The position numbers were made by a program, and so were the translations under genes. Below the pieces are notes generated by a model that saw only the letters and a program-made list of their open reading frames with translations, was not told where the DNA came from and ran no database searches. A stretch of 64,000 nt of DNA from Chryseobacterium scophthalmum (GTDB taxonomy: Bacteria > Bacteroidota > Bacteroidia > Flavobacteriales > Weeksellaceae), in assembly GCF_900143185.1 (NCBI RefSeq), contig NZ_FSRQ01000001.1, forward strand, positions 2,170,001 through 2,234,000, given 5' to 3'. Below are positions 24,954-34,975 of this stretch, piece after piece (the first letter of the stretch is position 1; each line of letters begins with the position of its first letter).

Positions 24954-26312
24954 ATGGAAAGTAAGAAAGAATTCTTTTTGGAATGTTACAAACTGGGCAT
25001 CATCAAATTTGGAAGATTTACATTAAAAAGCGGTATCGAAAGTCCGTTTTATGTAGATTTAAGACCTTTAGCATCAGATCCTAAAATTTTAAAAAACCTG
25101 GCCAATTATTTACTGGAAATGCTTCCTTTAGATAATTTTGATCTGATTTGCGGAGTTCCTTATGCTGCACTTCCAATGGCTACAGCAATGTCTTTGGAAA
25201 GCTATATTCCATTAATTATTAAAAGAAAAGAAGCCAAAGAATACGGAACTAAAAAAATGATTGAAGGAATTTACCAAAAAGGGCAAAACTGTCTTTTGGT
25301 AGAAGATGTCATCACTTCCGGAAAATCTTTGGTAGAAACCATTGCCGAAGTTGAGCAGGAAGATTTGAAAGTTGCCGACATTGTTGTTGTTTTAGACAGA
25401 GAACAAGGTGGCAAACAGCTTTTGGAAAGCAAAGGTTTCAGAGTTCACACTTTATTTAATATTTCTGAAGTTTGTACTATTCTACAGGAAGAAGGTGAAT
25501 TGAGCGATGAGGAAGTAAAAAGAATTCAGGATTTTTTAAAAGGAAATCATATTCAGTTTGAAGAAAAGAAAAGACTTTCTTATCAGCAAAAATTTGAAAA
25601 TGCTGAGCATTCTGTTTCAAAAAAACTGTTAGAAACTGCTTTAGCAAAAGAATCTAACTTAATTGCTTCAGCTGATGTAACAACCACTCAGGAATTATTG
25701 GAACTTGCTGAAAAAGTAGGTCCAAATATTATTGCTTTAAAAACGCATATCGATATTATTTCAGATTTCGATTATCAAAATACAATCGTTCCTTTGAAAG
25801 AACTGGCTTCAAAGCACAATTTCTTATTAATGGAAGACAGAAAATTTGCCGACATCGGAAACACGCAGGAATTACAGTTCACAAGCGGAGTTTTCAAAAT
25901 TACAGATTGGGCAGATTTTGTAACGTCTCAGGTAATTGGTGGTTTTGAATCTTTAGACTGCTTCAAAAATGTAGGAGTTGTTGCAATTATCGGAATGTCT
26001 TCAAAAGGAACTTTAACAACGAACAGCTATAGAGAAGAAGCTTTAAAAGTGGCTTTGTCTCATCCTAATGTAATTGGTGGAGTTTCTCAGAATGCACTTC
26101 CTCAAGAAATTTTACTGTTTACTCCAGGTGTAAATTTAGCAGACTCAGGTGACGGAAAAGGTCAGCAATACAATACTCCGGAACATGTTTTCAAAACGCT
26201 TCACACTGACTTCATTATCGTAGGAAGAGGAATTTACAAATCTGAAAACCCTGCAGAAGCTTCTGTTACTTATAAAAATGAAGGCTGGAAGGCTTATCTC
26301 GCTTCATTATAA
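24954..26312 (+). CDS. Bifunctional orotate phosphoribosyltransferase / OMP decarboxylase (UMP synthase)
   Basis: One 452-residue protein for the last two steps of UMP synthesis. Residues about 1-200 are OPRT: GRFTLKSGIESPFYVDLR, KEYGTKKMIEG and the PRPP loop CLLVEDVITSGKSLVE. Residues about 210-452 are OMP decarboxylase with IALKTHID and the catalytic LMEDRKFADIGNT, ending FIIVGRGIYKS. The decarboxylase has the DRKFADIGNT form and the OPRT-first order seen in eukaryotic UMPS. In many bacteria pyrE and pyrF are separate. Own promoter and terminator. Confidence 0.92.
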   Translation: MESKKEFFLECYKLGIIKFGRFTLKSGIESPFYVDLRPLASDPKILKNLANYLLEMLPLDNFDLICGVPYAALPMATAMSLESYIPLIIKRKEAKEYGTKKMIEGIYQKGQNCLLVEDVITSGKSLVETIAEVEQEDLKVADIVVVLDREQGGKQLLESKGFRVHTLFNISEVCTILQEEGELSDEEVKRIQDFLKGNHIQFEEKKRLSYQQKFENAEHSVSKKLLETALAKESNLIASADVTTTQELLELAEKVGPNIIALKTHIDIISDFDYQNTIVPLKELASKHNFLLMEDRKFADIGNTQELQFTSGVFKITDWADFVTSQVIGGFESLDCFKNVGVVAIIGMSSKGTLTTNSYREEALKVALSHPNVIGGVSQNALPQEILLFTPGVNLADSGDGKGQQYNTPEHVFKTLHTDFIIVGRGIYKSENPAEASVTYKNEGWKAYLASL

Positions 26313-26327
26313 AATAAATAATTTACG

Positions 26328-26362
26328 ATTTGCTCTCATTCATTTGGGAGCAAATTTTATTT
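26328..26362 (+). terminator. Terminator of the OPRT-OMPDC gene
   Basis: Stem ATTTGCTC / GAGCAAAT followed by TTTATTTT. Confidence 0.8.
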
Positions 26363-26460
26363 TAAAGAACTCCCAAAATATTTATTTTTTAATAAATCTT
26401 AACTTAAAATCATAAAGAATTATATCCAAAATAAGCTATATTTGATGCTTTATCAGGACA

Positions 26461-29280
26461 TTGAAAAAGTTTAGTATTGGTCTTTTTTTGATTTGGGGAG
26501 TTGTACAGGTTTCTGCACAAAAAGATAGCATTTCCATTCATGCAAAATTATCGCAGAACAGAAAAACGCTTGTGGTTAATCAGGAAATTGTATATCATAA
26601 CCATTCCGATAAAGATTTGACCAAAATAAAACTTCTCAACTGGATTTCTGCCTATAACAAAAGAGGAACTTCTCTTGTTTACAGAAAATTGGAAGATAGG
26701 AACAACAGTCTTCACTTTGCAAAACAGGAAGAACTTGGAAAAGTTTTAGAATTAAATATAAAAAATTCGGGAAACCAACCTCTTCCACTACAAAATACTT
26801 CTGACGAGAATTTATTTATTTCTTTAAATGAAAATTTAGAACCCGGAAAAAGTGTTAAGTTGCAACTCCAGTATAAAATGCAGCTTCCTGATAAAAAATT
26901 TACCGGTTACGGAACTTCTGAACAGGACATTGCTTTAAAATATTTCTTTATTGTTCCTGATCATTTTGATGCTGATAATATTTCTAAAAGGGATTATCAC
27001 GACATTGAAGAATCTGTTAATTTTAACACGTATTGGTCGGTTGATTTTGATGCGCCTTCAAATTCTTTTATTCAAAGTAATCTTCAGCAGATTCAGCCTA
27101 ATTTATTTAAAGGATATTTAGATTCAGATCCTGAATTTATTATTTCTAAAAATACTTTTCCTCCGATAAAAATCGATACAGAAGATATTAAAACCGAAAT
27201 AAAATTTGGGTACAATATCAGCAAACAGGAAATTCAGAATCTCGAATTTTACCTTCCTTTGCAGTTGAAATTTATTAAAGATAAAATTGGTTTTATTCCG
27301 GAACAGCTTTTTATTTCGGAAAAATTCAGGGCAAAAGAGGACTTTTTTGGAAATAATGATATTAAATTTTGGAAATTCAGGTTTAAATTATTTTCGGATG
27401 CCGAAAATACCGATTTAGATTATTTCGGAATTATCTCAAAAAAAATTCTTGATGAAAGCATCATCACCGATAAGCAGGAAAATCACTGGTTTAAAAATGG
27501 TTTAAAATCATATCTTGAAATTCAGTATCTGAAAAAATTCTACGGAGAAACAAAACTTCTCGGAAACCTTCCTGAAAATAGCATTTTAGGAGTTAAGCCT
27601 TTAAAATTATTCCATGCTTCAAGAGTGAAATTGCTTGACCGATACGGTTTGGCTTATCAATACATCATGTCTCAGAATCTCGATCAAAAAATTGACGAAC
27701 CTTTTGCGGTTTTGAGTAATTTTAATGATATGGCAATCAGCAGTTTTGAAACGGGAAGCCTTTTCAGTTATTCTGCCGATAAAATGGGCGAAGAAAAATT
27801 TAATCTTCTACTGAAAAATTACATTGCTGAAAATACAGACAAACAGGCTTATCCTGAAGATTTTTTAGATCAATTGGTAAAAGAAGAATCTTCAACGTCT
27901 TATTTAAAAGGATTTTTGAAACAGAAAAACAGAGTTAATTTCAGACTTAAAAATTTCAGAGTAAATAACGATTCTCTTAATATTAAAATCGTAAAAAATA
28001 CAGACGAGGCAATTCCTGTAAAGCTGGAAACCCAAACCAAAAGCGGGGAAAAAACTTCTTATTGGATCGAAACTGCAGAAAACGAAAGACTGAAAACAGT
28101 CAATCTTCCGTCTGAAGATATTTATAAAATTACATTAAATAACGATTACATATTTCCGGAAGCGAATTACCGCGATAATTTTCTTTATACCAAAGGAATA
28201 TTTTCGAATGCCAAAAAAATTAAATTTAAACTCATTAAAGATATTCCCAATCCTGAGTTTAATGAAATATATCTGAACCCAAGAATACGATTCACCAATA
28301 CCTATGACAAATTTCTGATTGGTATCAACTTTAAAAACCAATCGCTTTTTGATCAGAAATTTTTATATTCATTGACTCCGTCATTCAGCACAGGAACGGG
28401 TAAAATGACAGGTTCAGGAGCAGTTTCCTACTCTTTTTTGCCCGCTGAAAGTGTGATTCAGAGATTGACTTTTGGAGTTTCAGGATCATATTTTCATTAT
28501 GATTATGATTTAGCGTATCAGAAAAATTCACTGTATTCGAATATCAGTTTCAGAAAAAATCCAAGAAGTACAGTAAGCCGTGGTTTAGGAATTTCCTATA
28601 CTTATTTTGAACGTGATCTGAGCGCAAAAATGATCGCCAATCGTGATTACAACAAATATAATCTTTGGACGGTTGGTTACGGCTACACCGATAATCAGAT
28701 GATTCACGAGAAAAGCTTCAGTCTGAGTACACAGGGAATGGAAGATTATAACAAGATTACAGCAGAAGGATTTTACAGATGGGAATTTGCACCAAGGCAA
28801 AAGCTTAGCTTAAGACTTTTCGCAGGATATTTTGTAAGAAATGAAACCCGAAACAATACTTTTAATTATGGAATTTCAAGAGTTTCAGATTATTCTTTTT
28901 CATACAATCTTTTAGGACAAAGTGCATCGAGCGGAATTTTATCACAACAGTTTATTTTAGCTGATGGTGGTTTTAAATCTTTTCTCCCAGGAACAGTGAA
29001 TCAGTGGATTACTTCCTTCAATGTAGATTCAAGTGTCTGGAAAATTTTCCACGTCTATGCAGATGCAGGTTTATATAAAAACAAAAATAATCCGACACAA
29101 TTTATTTGGGACAGCGGTGTGAAAGTACGTTTGATCCCAGATTTTCTTGAAATATATCTTCCGGTGCAGTCTTCTTTAGGTTTTGAGCCAGGTTTTAAAG
29201 ATTACGGAAAAAGAATACGATATACTTTGATTTTAAATCTGAGCACCATTATTAATGCTGCGAGAAGAGGTTGGTACTAA
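26461..29280 (+). CDS. M1-peptidase-like protein lacking HEXXH, with C-terminal outer-membrane barrel
   Basis: 939 residues starting with TTG and a signal peptide (IGLFLIWGVVQVSAQ). The N-terminal half resembles M1 aminopeptidases: beta domain (LSQNRKTLVVNQEIVYHNH; IKLLNWISAYNKRGTS) and a helix like the M1 WLNEG region (HWFKNGLKSYLEIQYLKK). I find no HEXXH, so peptidase activity is doubtful. From about residue 600 the sequence becomes alternating aromatic beta strands (SYFHYDYDLAYQKNSLYSN) and ends ...RRGWY, as in an outer-membrane barrel. Stands alone between two terminators. Confidence 0.65.
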   Translation: MKKFSIGLFLIWGVVQVSAQKDSISIHAKLSQNRKTLVVNQEIVYHNHSDKDLTKIKLLNWISAYNKRGTSLVYRKLEDRNNSLHFAKQEELGKVLELNIKNSGNQPLPLQNTSDENLFISLNENLEPGKSVKLQLQYKMQLPDKKFTGYGTSEQDIALKYFFIVPDHFDADNISKRDYHDIEESVNFNTYWSVDFDAPSNSFIQSNLQQIQPNLFKGYLDSDPEFIISKNTFPPIKIDTEDIKTEIKFGYNISKQEIQNLEFYLPLQLKFIKDKIGFIPEQLFISEKFRAKEDFFGNNDIKFWKFRFKLFSDAENTDLDYFGIISKKILDESIITDKQENHWFKNGLKSYLEIQYLKKFYGETKLLGNLPENSILGVKPLKLFHASRVKLLDRYGLAYQYIMSQNLDQKIDEPFAVLSNFNDMAISSFETGSLFSYSADKMGEEKFNLLLKNYIAENTDKQAYPEDFLDQLVKEESSTSYLKGFLKQKNRVNFRLKNFRVNNDSLNIKIVKNTDEAIPVKLETQTKSGEKTSYWIETAENERLKTVNLPSEDIYKITLNNDYIFPEANYRDNFLYTKGIFSNAKKIKFKLIKDIPNPEFNEIYLNPRIRFTNTYDKFLIGINFKNQSLFDQKFLYSLTPSFSTGTGKMTGSGAVSYSFLPAESVIQRLTFGVSGSYFHYDYDLAYQKNSLYSNISFRKNPRSTVSRGLGISYTYFERDLSAKMIANRDYNKYNLWTVGYGYTDNQMIHEKSFSLSTQGMEDYNKITAEGFYRWEFAPRQKLSLRLFAGYFVRNETRNNTFNYGISRVSDYSFSYNLLGQSASSGILSQQFILADGGFKSFLPGTVNQWITSFNVDSSVWKIFHVYADAGLYKNKNNPTQFIWDSGVKVRLIPDFLEIYLPVQSSLGFEPGFKDYGKRIRYTLILNLSTIINAARRGWY

Positions 29281-29281
29281 C

Positions 29282-29316
29282 ACAAAAAGAGCTGCCTGAT
29301 GACAACTCTTTTTATT
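29282..29316. terminator. Bidirectional terminator
   Basis: AAAAAGAG / CTCTTTTT hairpin between two convergent genes. Confidence 0.8.
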
Positions 29317-29333
29317 AAAAATTTTCAAAAAAT

Positions 29334-30197
29334 TTAATCTTTCAAAATTTTCTGAGAAACCGGTTGATTATCTACAAATCCTGTTACGATATAATTACCT
29401 TTTTGTAATTCAGCAACGTTTAAAGAAACACCATTTTTTACAGAAGCTGTTTTTACCAACTGTCCAGATAATGTGTAAACCTTAATATCTTTCACCTCTG
29501 CAGCGAAAATGATCTCATCATTTTTAACCAATGAGTTTTTAATAAACATTGATTTTTTGGAAAGATCAGTTAAATCATTGACCGCTAAAGTTCCGGATGT
29601 TGCCTGTGGCGTAGGTAAACTTATTGTAAAATCTACGTTGTTGTTATTGGTATCTCCAGTTGTTCTGGTAATGGAATTTAAAATAGTCGGCGACGGAGCT
29701 GCTCCTGCTCCTTCAAACTGATTAGCCAAACCATAACCTACAAAATCTAAAACATTTGCAGCAGTTGGTCCTGTAACTGGTGTGGCATTACTTGCCAAAG
29801 CAACCTTTCCTGAAGTAAGCGCAAGACCAACACCTACCCCAACACTTGGTGAACCGTCTAAATTCAAGAGAACCGTTACGATAAGATTGGGATTCAATAA
29901 ATTAATGAGCCCACCTAATCCATCAGAACCTTGCTGAATTAAGTACGTTTGTCCCGGAGTTAAAGTGATATTGGGTAAATTGTTGTACTGGGTAAAAGCT
30001 CCTGAGGAAGACGCATATTGAATAGTTGCACCATTTAGGGAAGCTGTAGAGGAACCTATGTTTTTCAGTTCTATGAAGTCATTGGTAATGGCTGCTCCTA
30101 AAAGTCCACCACCGGTATAGATTTCATTTATTACAATCTGGGCATTAGAGAATGCTGCTATCGAAACAAGTCCGATAAAAGTAAATACTTTTTTCAT
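29334..30197 (-). CDS. T9SS-exported protein with lamin-tail domain
   Basis: 287 residues with a signal peptide (FIGLVSIAAFSNAQ). Residues about 20-140 form a lamin-tail (LTD) domain: IVINEIYTGGG and NDFIELKNIGS. The C-terminal 70 residues are a type A T9SS sorting tail (KVYTLSGQLVKTASVK; GNYIVTGFVDNQPVSQKI). It should be moved by T9SS to the cell surface. The tail is almost identical to that of the next gene, so the two may have shared it by duplication or conversion. Confidence 0.85.
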   Translation of the reverse strand: MKKVFTFIGLVSIAAFSNAQIVINEIYTGGGLLGAAITNDFIELKNIGSSTASLNGATIQYASSSGAFTQYNNLPNITLTPGQTYLIQQGSDGLGGLINLLNPNLIVTVLLNLDGSPSVGVGVGLALTSGKVALASNATPVTGPTAANVLDFVGYGLANQFEGAGAAPSPTILNSITRTTGDTNNNNVDFTISLPTPQATSGTLAVNDLTDLSKKSMFIKNSLVKNDEIIFAAEVKDIKVYTLSGQLVKTASVKNGVSLNVAELQKGNYIVTGFVDNQPVSQKILKD

Positions 30198-30306
30198 AAT
30201 GTGATATTTTGATTGATTCGTAATAATTTATGCAAAATTAATACCATATCAATAATAATATACCAAATATGTTGAGTTATTTAAAAAACTCACTATATAT
30301 AGAACA

Positions 30307-30335
30307 CAAAAAAACCGCCTCAAAGAAGCGGTTTG
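30307..30335 (-). terminator. Terminator of the 334-residue T9SS protein gene
   Basis: AAACCGC / GCGGTTT hairpin with an A-run on the + strand, which is a T-run on the - strand. Confidence 0.8.
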
Positions 30336-30364
30336 TATGATTAATTTGATTATTAAAAATCTGA

Positions 30365-31369
30365 TTAGTCTTTCAAAATTTTCTGAGAAACTGCTTGGTT
30401 GTTTACAGTTCCTGTAACGATATAGTTACCTTCAGCTAATTCAGCAATATTTAAAGTTCCGTTAGCTTTTACAGAAGCTGTTTTTACTAATTGACCTGTT
30501 AATGTATAAACTTTTACATCTTTTGCATCTGCTCCGAAAGTAATTTCGTCATTCTTAACAAAAGTATTTTTTACAAAGTTTGATTTTGTTTTATTTAAAT
30601 CTGAAACAGCTAATGATGCTGAAGTTGGTGCAACTTGAGCATAAGTTGTTCCTACTCTAATCTCATCTATTTGGAAGTTTCCTGTTGAAGAACCTTGTCT
30701 TATACAGAAATAATCAATTGCTGTAGGAGCTGCTGTTGTACCAGTACTGTTCGTAGCAGAAGCTGTTGCTGGTTCAGTAGAACCAGGAGCTGCATTAACA
30801 AATAATGACGCTGTATTTGTAGCAAAATGATATTTAACAACTAAGAAAACAGTTTGGTTAATAGGGAAATCTGTTGAAACAAATGAAGGAGCAGCAGTAC
30901 CTCCGCTATTATTTAAGATACCAAAATTTACTGTATCAGTGGCAGTTCCTTTTCTCACATAAATTCTAGCTTGAAATAAAGAAAGTGCAGGATTTGTACC
31001 AGTTGAGTATGTTCCAAAATGTAAAAAATAATCTCCTGTTGCTGTATTGGCTGTAATACCTGTAGTATTCTGTGCAGAAACTAGTACTGAGTAATAAACC
31101 ACTCCTGCACTTTGAGGCGTAAAACTCTTATTAATATCTTCAGTATTTGATGACGAAACACTTGTACTATTTCCAGAAGGAGCTGCTAACCCTGTATAAG
31201 TTAGATTTCCTGTAGCTGCAGTAACCTGACCAGGAGTTGCTCCACTGTGTGTTGCCCATCCATTTTGTCCAGCAACACTTCCTGTAAAATTAAATGGCTC
31301 ATACACTAATTGTGCATTTGCAAAAGCTGCAACTGCGACAATTCCTAAAACTGTAAAGATTTTTTTCAT
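30365..31369 (-). CDS. T9SS-exported surface protein
   Basis: 334 residues with a signal peptide (FTVLGIVAVAAFANAQ). The middle is a Thr/Ser/Ala-rich beta domain (YEPFNFTGSVAGQNGW ... FQIDEIRVGTTYAQV), like concanavalin/LamG-type folds often found in flavobacterial surface proteins. The last 70 residues are a type A T9SS tail (KVYTLTGQLVKTASVK; GNYIVTGTVNNQAVSQKI). Ligand unknown. Confidence 0.82.
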   Translation of the reverse strand: MKKIFTVLGIVAVAAFANAQLVYEPFNFTGSVAGQNGWATHSGATPGQVTAATGNLTYTGLAAPSGNSTSVSSSNTEDINKSFTPQSAGVVYYSVLVSAQNTTGITANTATGDYFLHFGTYSTGTNPALSLFQARIYVRKGTATDTVNFGILNNSGGTAAPSFVSTDFPINQTVFLVVKYHFATNTASLFVNAAPGSTEPATASATNSTGTTAAPTAIDYFCIRQGSSTGNFQIDEIRVGTTYAQVAPTSASLAVSDLNKTKSNFVKNTFVKNDEITFGADAKDVKVYTLTGQLVKTASVKANGTLNIAELAEGNYIVTGTVNNQAVSQKILKD

Positions 31370-31519
31370 AACTTAATTTTTTAATTATTAATAATTTACA
31401 TAGCAAAATTACGGCATTTTTTCCATTTGAGACAATATTTAGGTTAATTTTCTGTTAATAATGCCAAAACCCGAACTGTTCATATTTTTTAGTTATTTTT
31501 ACCACTTATTTTAGGAGAC

Positions 31520-34500
31520 TTGCGAAATTCTATTCTGATATTCGTTCTTTTTTTCATGGGCTTATCGCTGAATAATGCTCAAATATTCTCATGGAAAAAT
31601 CCCAATATCCCAAAAGATTCTATCTCTTCTAAAAATGACAGCATTTTAGCTAAAAAAAAAGACAGCATTCTCGCTTTTAAATTCGGGCAGGATATTTTCG
31701 CAAAAGACACGATGGATTTTGTGAAAACCAGCAACAGGATTATTGTAGATGAAGCGGTACTTGCAAAAAACGATTCTAAAAGATTTTTAGGAGAACTAAA
31801 TTCAAAAGGTTCTATTATCCGGGGGATTACTTTTGGTAACAACCAAGGACAATCGGTACAAAGTTCGATGGATCTTCAGATTTCCGGCAGACTCTCAAAA
31901 GATGTTACGGTTTTGGCAAGTATTTCCGATCACAATTTACCGATTCAGGCAGATGGTTACACGCAGACTTTAGAAGAATTCGACAAAATTTATATGCAGC
32001 TTAATATTAAGGATAAATCTATTCTTAGAGCCGGACATTTAGATTTGGTTGATTCTAAAAATTATTTCGCCAAATATCAGCGTCGAAGCATGGGACTTCA
32101 GTTTCAGACACAGTTTGGAACCGATAATAAAACTTTGGTTGATATTTCAGCAGGTGTGGCACGAAGCGAATTTCATAGAATTCGTTTTCAGGGTATCGAA
32201 GGAAACCAGGGACCTTACCGTCTAACCGGGAAAAACGGTGAACAATTCATTACACTAATTTCTGGTTCCGAACAGGTTTTCATCGACGGTATTTTGATGA
32301 AGCGTGGGGAAAATCAGGATTATATCATTAATTACAATACAGGGGAAGTTACTTTCACCAGTTTCAGACCGATTTTCCAACAAAACTTCATTACCATTTC
32401 TTTTAATTATGCCAACAGAAATTATTCCCGATATTTATTTACCGGAAAAGTTGAGCATCAAAGAGAAAAATTAAAATTAGGCTTAAACTGGTTTATGGAG
32501 AATGATAATAAAAATGCTCCATTAGCTTTAAATTTATCTAAAGAAGACGAGCAGATTTTAGCAGATGCCGGAAATGATTTAAACTTAATGTATGCACCTT
32601 CCGGTGTGGTTGCAGAATACGATGTCAACAAAATTCTTTACAGTCTCGTTCTGAATCCTAACGGAAATTATTATCAGTTTTCTACAGATGCCACTCAAAC
32701 TTTATATCAGGTTTCGTTCACTTATTTTGGAGCTAACCTGGGAGATTACAAATTAACACAAACCACCAATAACGGAAGGGTTTTTGAATATGTTGGTCCT
32801 AATCTGGGAGATTACCGTGCGGTAAGAAAACTTCCGTCACCGCAAAAAGCTCAGGTGTATACTTTCAACTCTGAATACTTACTGAAAGACGGTAAAATCG
32901 GAGCTGATATTTCGATGAGTAATTATGACATCAACTTATTTTCTTCAAAAGATTCTGATCAAAATTTGGGATATGCTGCAAGAATTTTTGGGAATAAAAC
33001 ATTTACTAAAAACAGCTGGAAAGGAACACCAAGCTTTGAATATCAATACATCGATAAGCAGTTCCATATTTTAGATCGTATCAACGATGTAGAGTTTTCT
33101 CGTGATTTCAACTTAGCGCAGGAATTTAACGGATTAACACAAAACCGCTTTATTTTCAGCTTTCTAAATAAGTGGAATAATAAATCGACTTTAAACTACA
33201 GGATCAATTATCTTGACGAACAGGATTCATATAAAGGAACCAAAAACGACCTAGATTTTAGCTGGATTAAAGAAAAATTCAATACAAAAGGTAATTTGTC
33301 TTATCTTAATACCAATGCTACTCTGCAAGACACCAAATTCATCCGTGGAGGAGCCGGAACCGAGTACACCGGTAAAAAAGGAAGTTGGGCAGTTGGAGGA
33401 AGTATGGAACACAACGAAAAGAAATACAACGACACTCAATTGATGGATGTGACGAGTTTTAGCTGGAGAGAGCTTTTCGTTCAGAAAAAAATCGGAGACA
33501 GTACAAGAACGAAGCTTTTAGCCAAAATGTACATGCGAGAAAATGACTCGGTACGTGACAACAGCCTCCAAAATACGAACAGGATTTTAGGTTTCATGGC
33601 AGAAAGCCAAATCATTAAAACTGAAAAAACAACTTTAAATGCGTTGCTTCATTACAGAAAATTCTTCTATAAAGATGACATTGTAGATGTAAATCAGAAT
33701 AAAGATTTTGTGGTTGGGAATATTTTGTACAACCAACAACTTTTCAAAAACGGAATGCGACTTCAGGCATTTTACGAATTAGGAAACGGACAGGAAGCAC
33801 AAAGAGAATTTCAATATATAAAAGTGACAGACGGGCAAGGAATTTATAAATGGACCGATTACAATGGTGACGGGATACAGCAGCTCGACGAATTTGAAAT
33901 TGCAGAATACTCCGATTTGGCACAATACATTAGAATTTACACCAATTCGGTGCGATACATTCCTTCCAATAAAAACAAACTACAGTTGGCTTTATTTGTC
34001 AATCCATCGGTTGTTTTCAATTCGGAAAATAAATTTTTAAAACGTTGGAACTTCAACATCTCATTAAACTCTCAGAATTCATTCTATAAAAAAGATAAAG
34101 TTTTGGTTTTAAATCCTTTCGAAAAAGGCGAAAATCAGATTCTTAAAAATCAGAATATCTTGATGTCGGCACAGTTTAATCCTACCGAAAAATCGGGCTG
34201 GAACGGAAATTACCGTTTTATACAGAACGACAATCTTATTAATGCCAACTTCAGCAACGAAGAGCGAAATCAAACTTCCCATTTTGTGAATATCGGATAT
34301 TGGTTTAATAAAGAATTCAGAGTCGATTGGGAAAACTCCGTTCACGATCTAAAAAATTCATCACAACTATTTGCAACACGAGATTACAGGCTCAATAATT
34401 TTGAAACAAAACCAAAAGCAACGTATAAATTTACAGATGCTATTCAGGCAGAATTCTCATCGGCTTACCGTGAAAAACAGAGAAAAGACGGCGAAGAATT

Positions 34501-34783
34501 ATTGAAAGCATTTGATATCACCGGAACAATTCAGTGGGAACGCAAGAAAACATCAATCAGAGGAAACTTCTCATTCATCAACAACGATTTTACAGGAAAC
34601 AGCTTCAGTATTGTAGGAAACCAAATGCTTGATGGTTTAAAACCAGGGAAAAACCAGGTTTGGAGTGTTTTCATTCAACAGGCGATCAATTCTTTCTTAC
34701 AGCTGAATTTAAATTATGAAGGAAGAAATTCCGGTGAAAGAACCATCCACATCGGAAGTATGCAGGTAAAAGCCAGTTTTTAG
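31520..34783 (+). CDS. Large outer-membrane beta-barrel protein, function unknown
   Basis: 1087 residues; starts with TTG, then a signal peptide (ILIFVLFFMGLSLNNAQ). A Lys/Ser/Asp-rich segment follows (DSISSKNDSILAKKKDS), then a plug-like region (GSIIRGITFGNNQGQSVQSS) and long stretches of alternating beta strands with tyrosine and phenylalanine to the end (ERTIHIGSMQVKASF). The SKGSIIRGI and ISGRLSKDVTVLASISD pattern is reminiscent of SprA-type and other large Bacteroidota barrel proteins, but it is much shorter than SprA. It might be a translocon-related or receptor protein; not sure. Confidence 0.7.
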   Translation: MRNSILIFVLFFMGLSLNNAQIFSWKNPNIPKDSISSKNDSILAKKKDSILAFKFGQDIFAKDTMDFVKTSNRIIVDEAVLAKNDSKRFLGELNSKGSIIRGITFGNNQGQSVQSSMDLQISGRLSKDVTVLASISDHNLPIQADGYTQTLEEFDKIYMQLNIKDKSILRAGHLDLVDSKNYFAKYQRRSMGLQFQTQFGTDNKTLVDISAGVARSEFHRIRFQGIEGNQGPYRLTGKNGEQFITLISGSEQVFIDGILMKRGENQDYIINYNTGEVTFTSFRPIFQQNFITISFNYANRNYSRYLFTGKVEHQREKLKLGLNWFMENDNKNAPLALNLSKEDEQILADAGNDLNLMYAPSGVVAEYDVNKILYSLVLNPNGNYYQFSTDATQTLYQVSFTYFGANLGDYKLTQTTNNGRVFEYVGPNLGDYRAVRKLPSPQKAQVYTFNSEYLLKDGKIGADISMSNYDINLFSSKDSDQNLGYAARIFGNKTFTKNSWKGTPSFEYQYIDKQFHILDRINDVEFSRDFNLAQEFNGLTQNRFIFSFLNKWNNKSTLNYRINYLDEQDSYKGTKNDLDFSWIKEKFNTKGNLSYLNTNATLQDTKFIRGGAGTEYTGKKGSWAVGGSMEHNEKKYNDTQLMDVTSFSWRELFVQKKIGDSTRTKLLAKMYMRENDSVRDNSLQNTNRILGFMAESQIIKTEKTTLNALLHYRKFFYKDDIVDVNQNKDFVVGNILYNQQLFKNGMRLQAFYELGNGQEAQREFQYIKVTDGQGIYKWTDYNGDGIQQLDEFEIAEYSDLAQYIRIYTNSVRYIPSNKNKLQLALFVNPSVVFNSENKFLKRWNFNISLNSQNSFYKKDKVLVLNPFEKGENQILKNQNILMSAQFNPTEKSGWNGNYRFIQNDNLINANFSNEERNQTSHFVNIGYWFNKEFRVDWENSVHDLKNSSQLFATRDYRLNNFETKPKATYKFTDAIQAEFSSAYREKQRKDGEELLKAFDITGTIQWERKKTSIRGNFSFINNDFTGNSFSIVGNQMLDGLKPGKNQVWSVFIQQAINSFLQLNLNYEGRNSGERTIHIGSMQVKASF

Positions 34784-34885
34784 GAGCTTTTTCCAGCTCT
34801 CCACTCTATCTTTTTTGTCTCAAGCTAATTCCTCACAACAAAAAAGGATGCCGTTGCGATCTGGGCTAATTTTAAAGAGGCTCAG
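34784..34885. repeat. GCTTTCCACT repeat family, copy 1
   Basis: Begins GAGCTTTTTCCAGCTCTCCACTCTATC and ends AAAAAAGGATGCCGTTGCGA, TCTGGGCTAA. The same order (CTTTCCACTATATC ... AAAAAGGATGTCGCTGCAA, TCGGGGCTA) is found at 45.7 kb, so this is a dispersed element. Non-coding. Confidence 0.6.
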
Positions 34886-34930
34886 ATTAATGAAATTCAT
34901 GACACAAACTCAACAAACCTTAATGATTGA

Positions 34931-34974
34931 AAAACAAAAAAGCCTTGAAAATCGAGTGATTAACAAGGCTTTTT
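34931..34974 (-). terminator. Terminator of tRNA-Gln 1
   Basis: On the - strand AAAAAGCCTTG / CAAGGCTTTTTT, starting just after the tRNA. Confidence 0.85.
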
Positions 34975-34975
34975 G

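Noticed and set aside
26461..29280. Active M1 aminopeptidase
   Set aside because: No HEXXH zinc motif anywhere in the protein.
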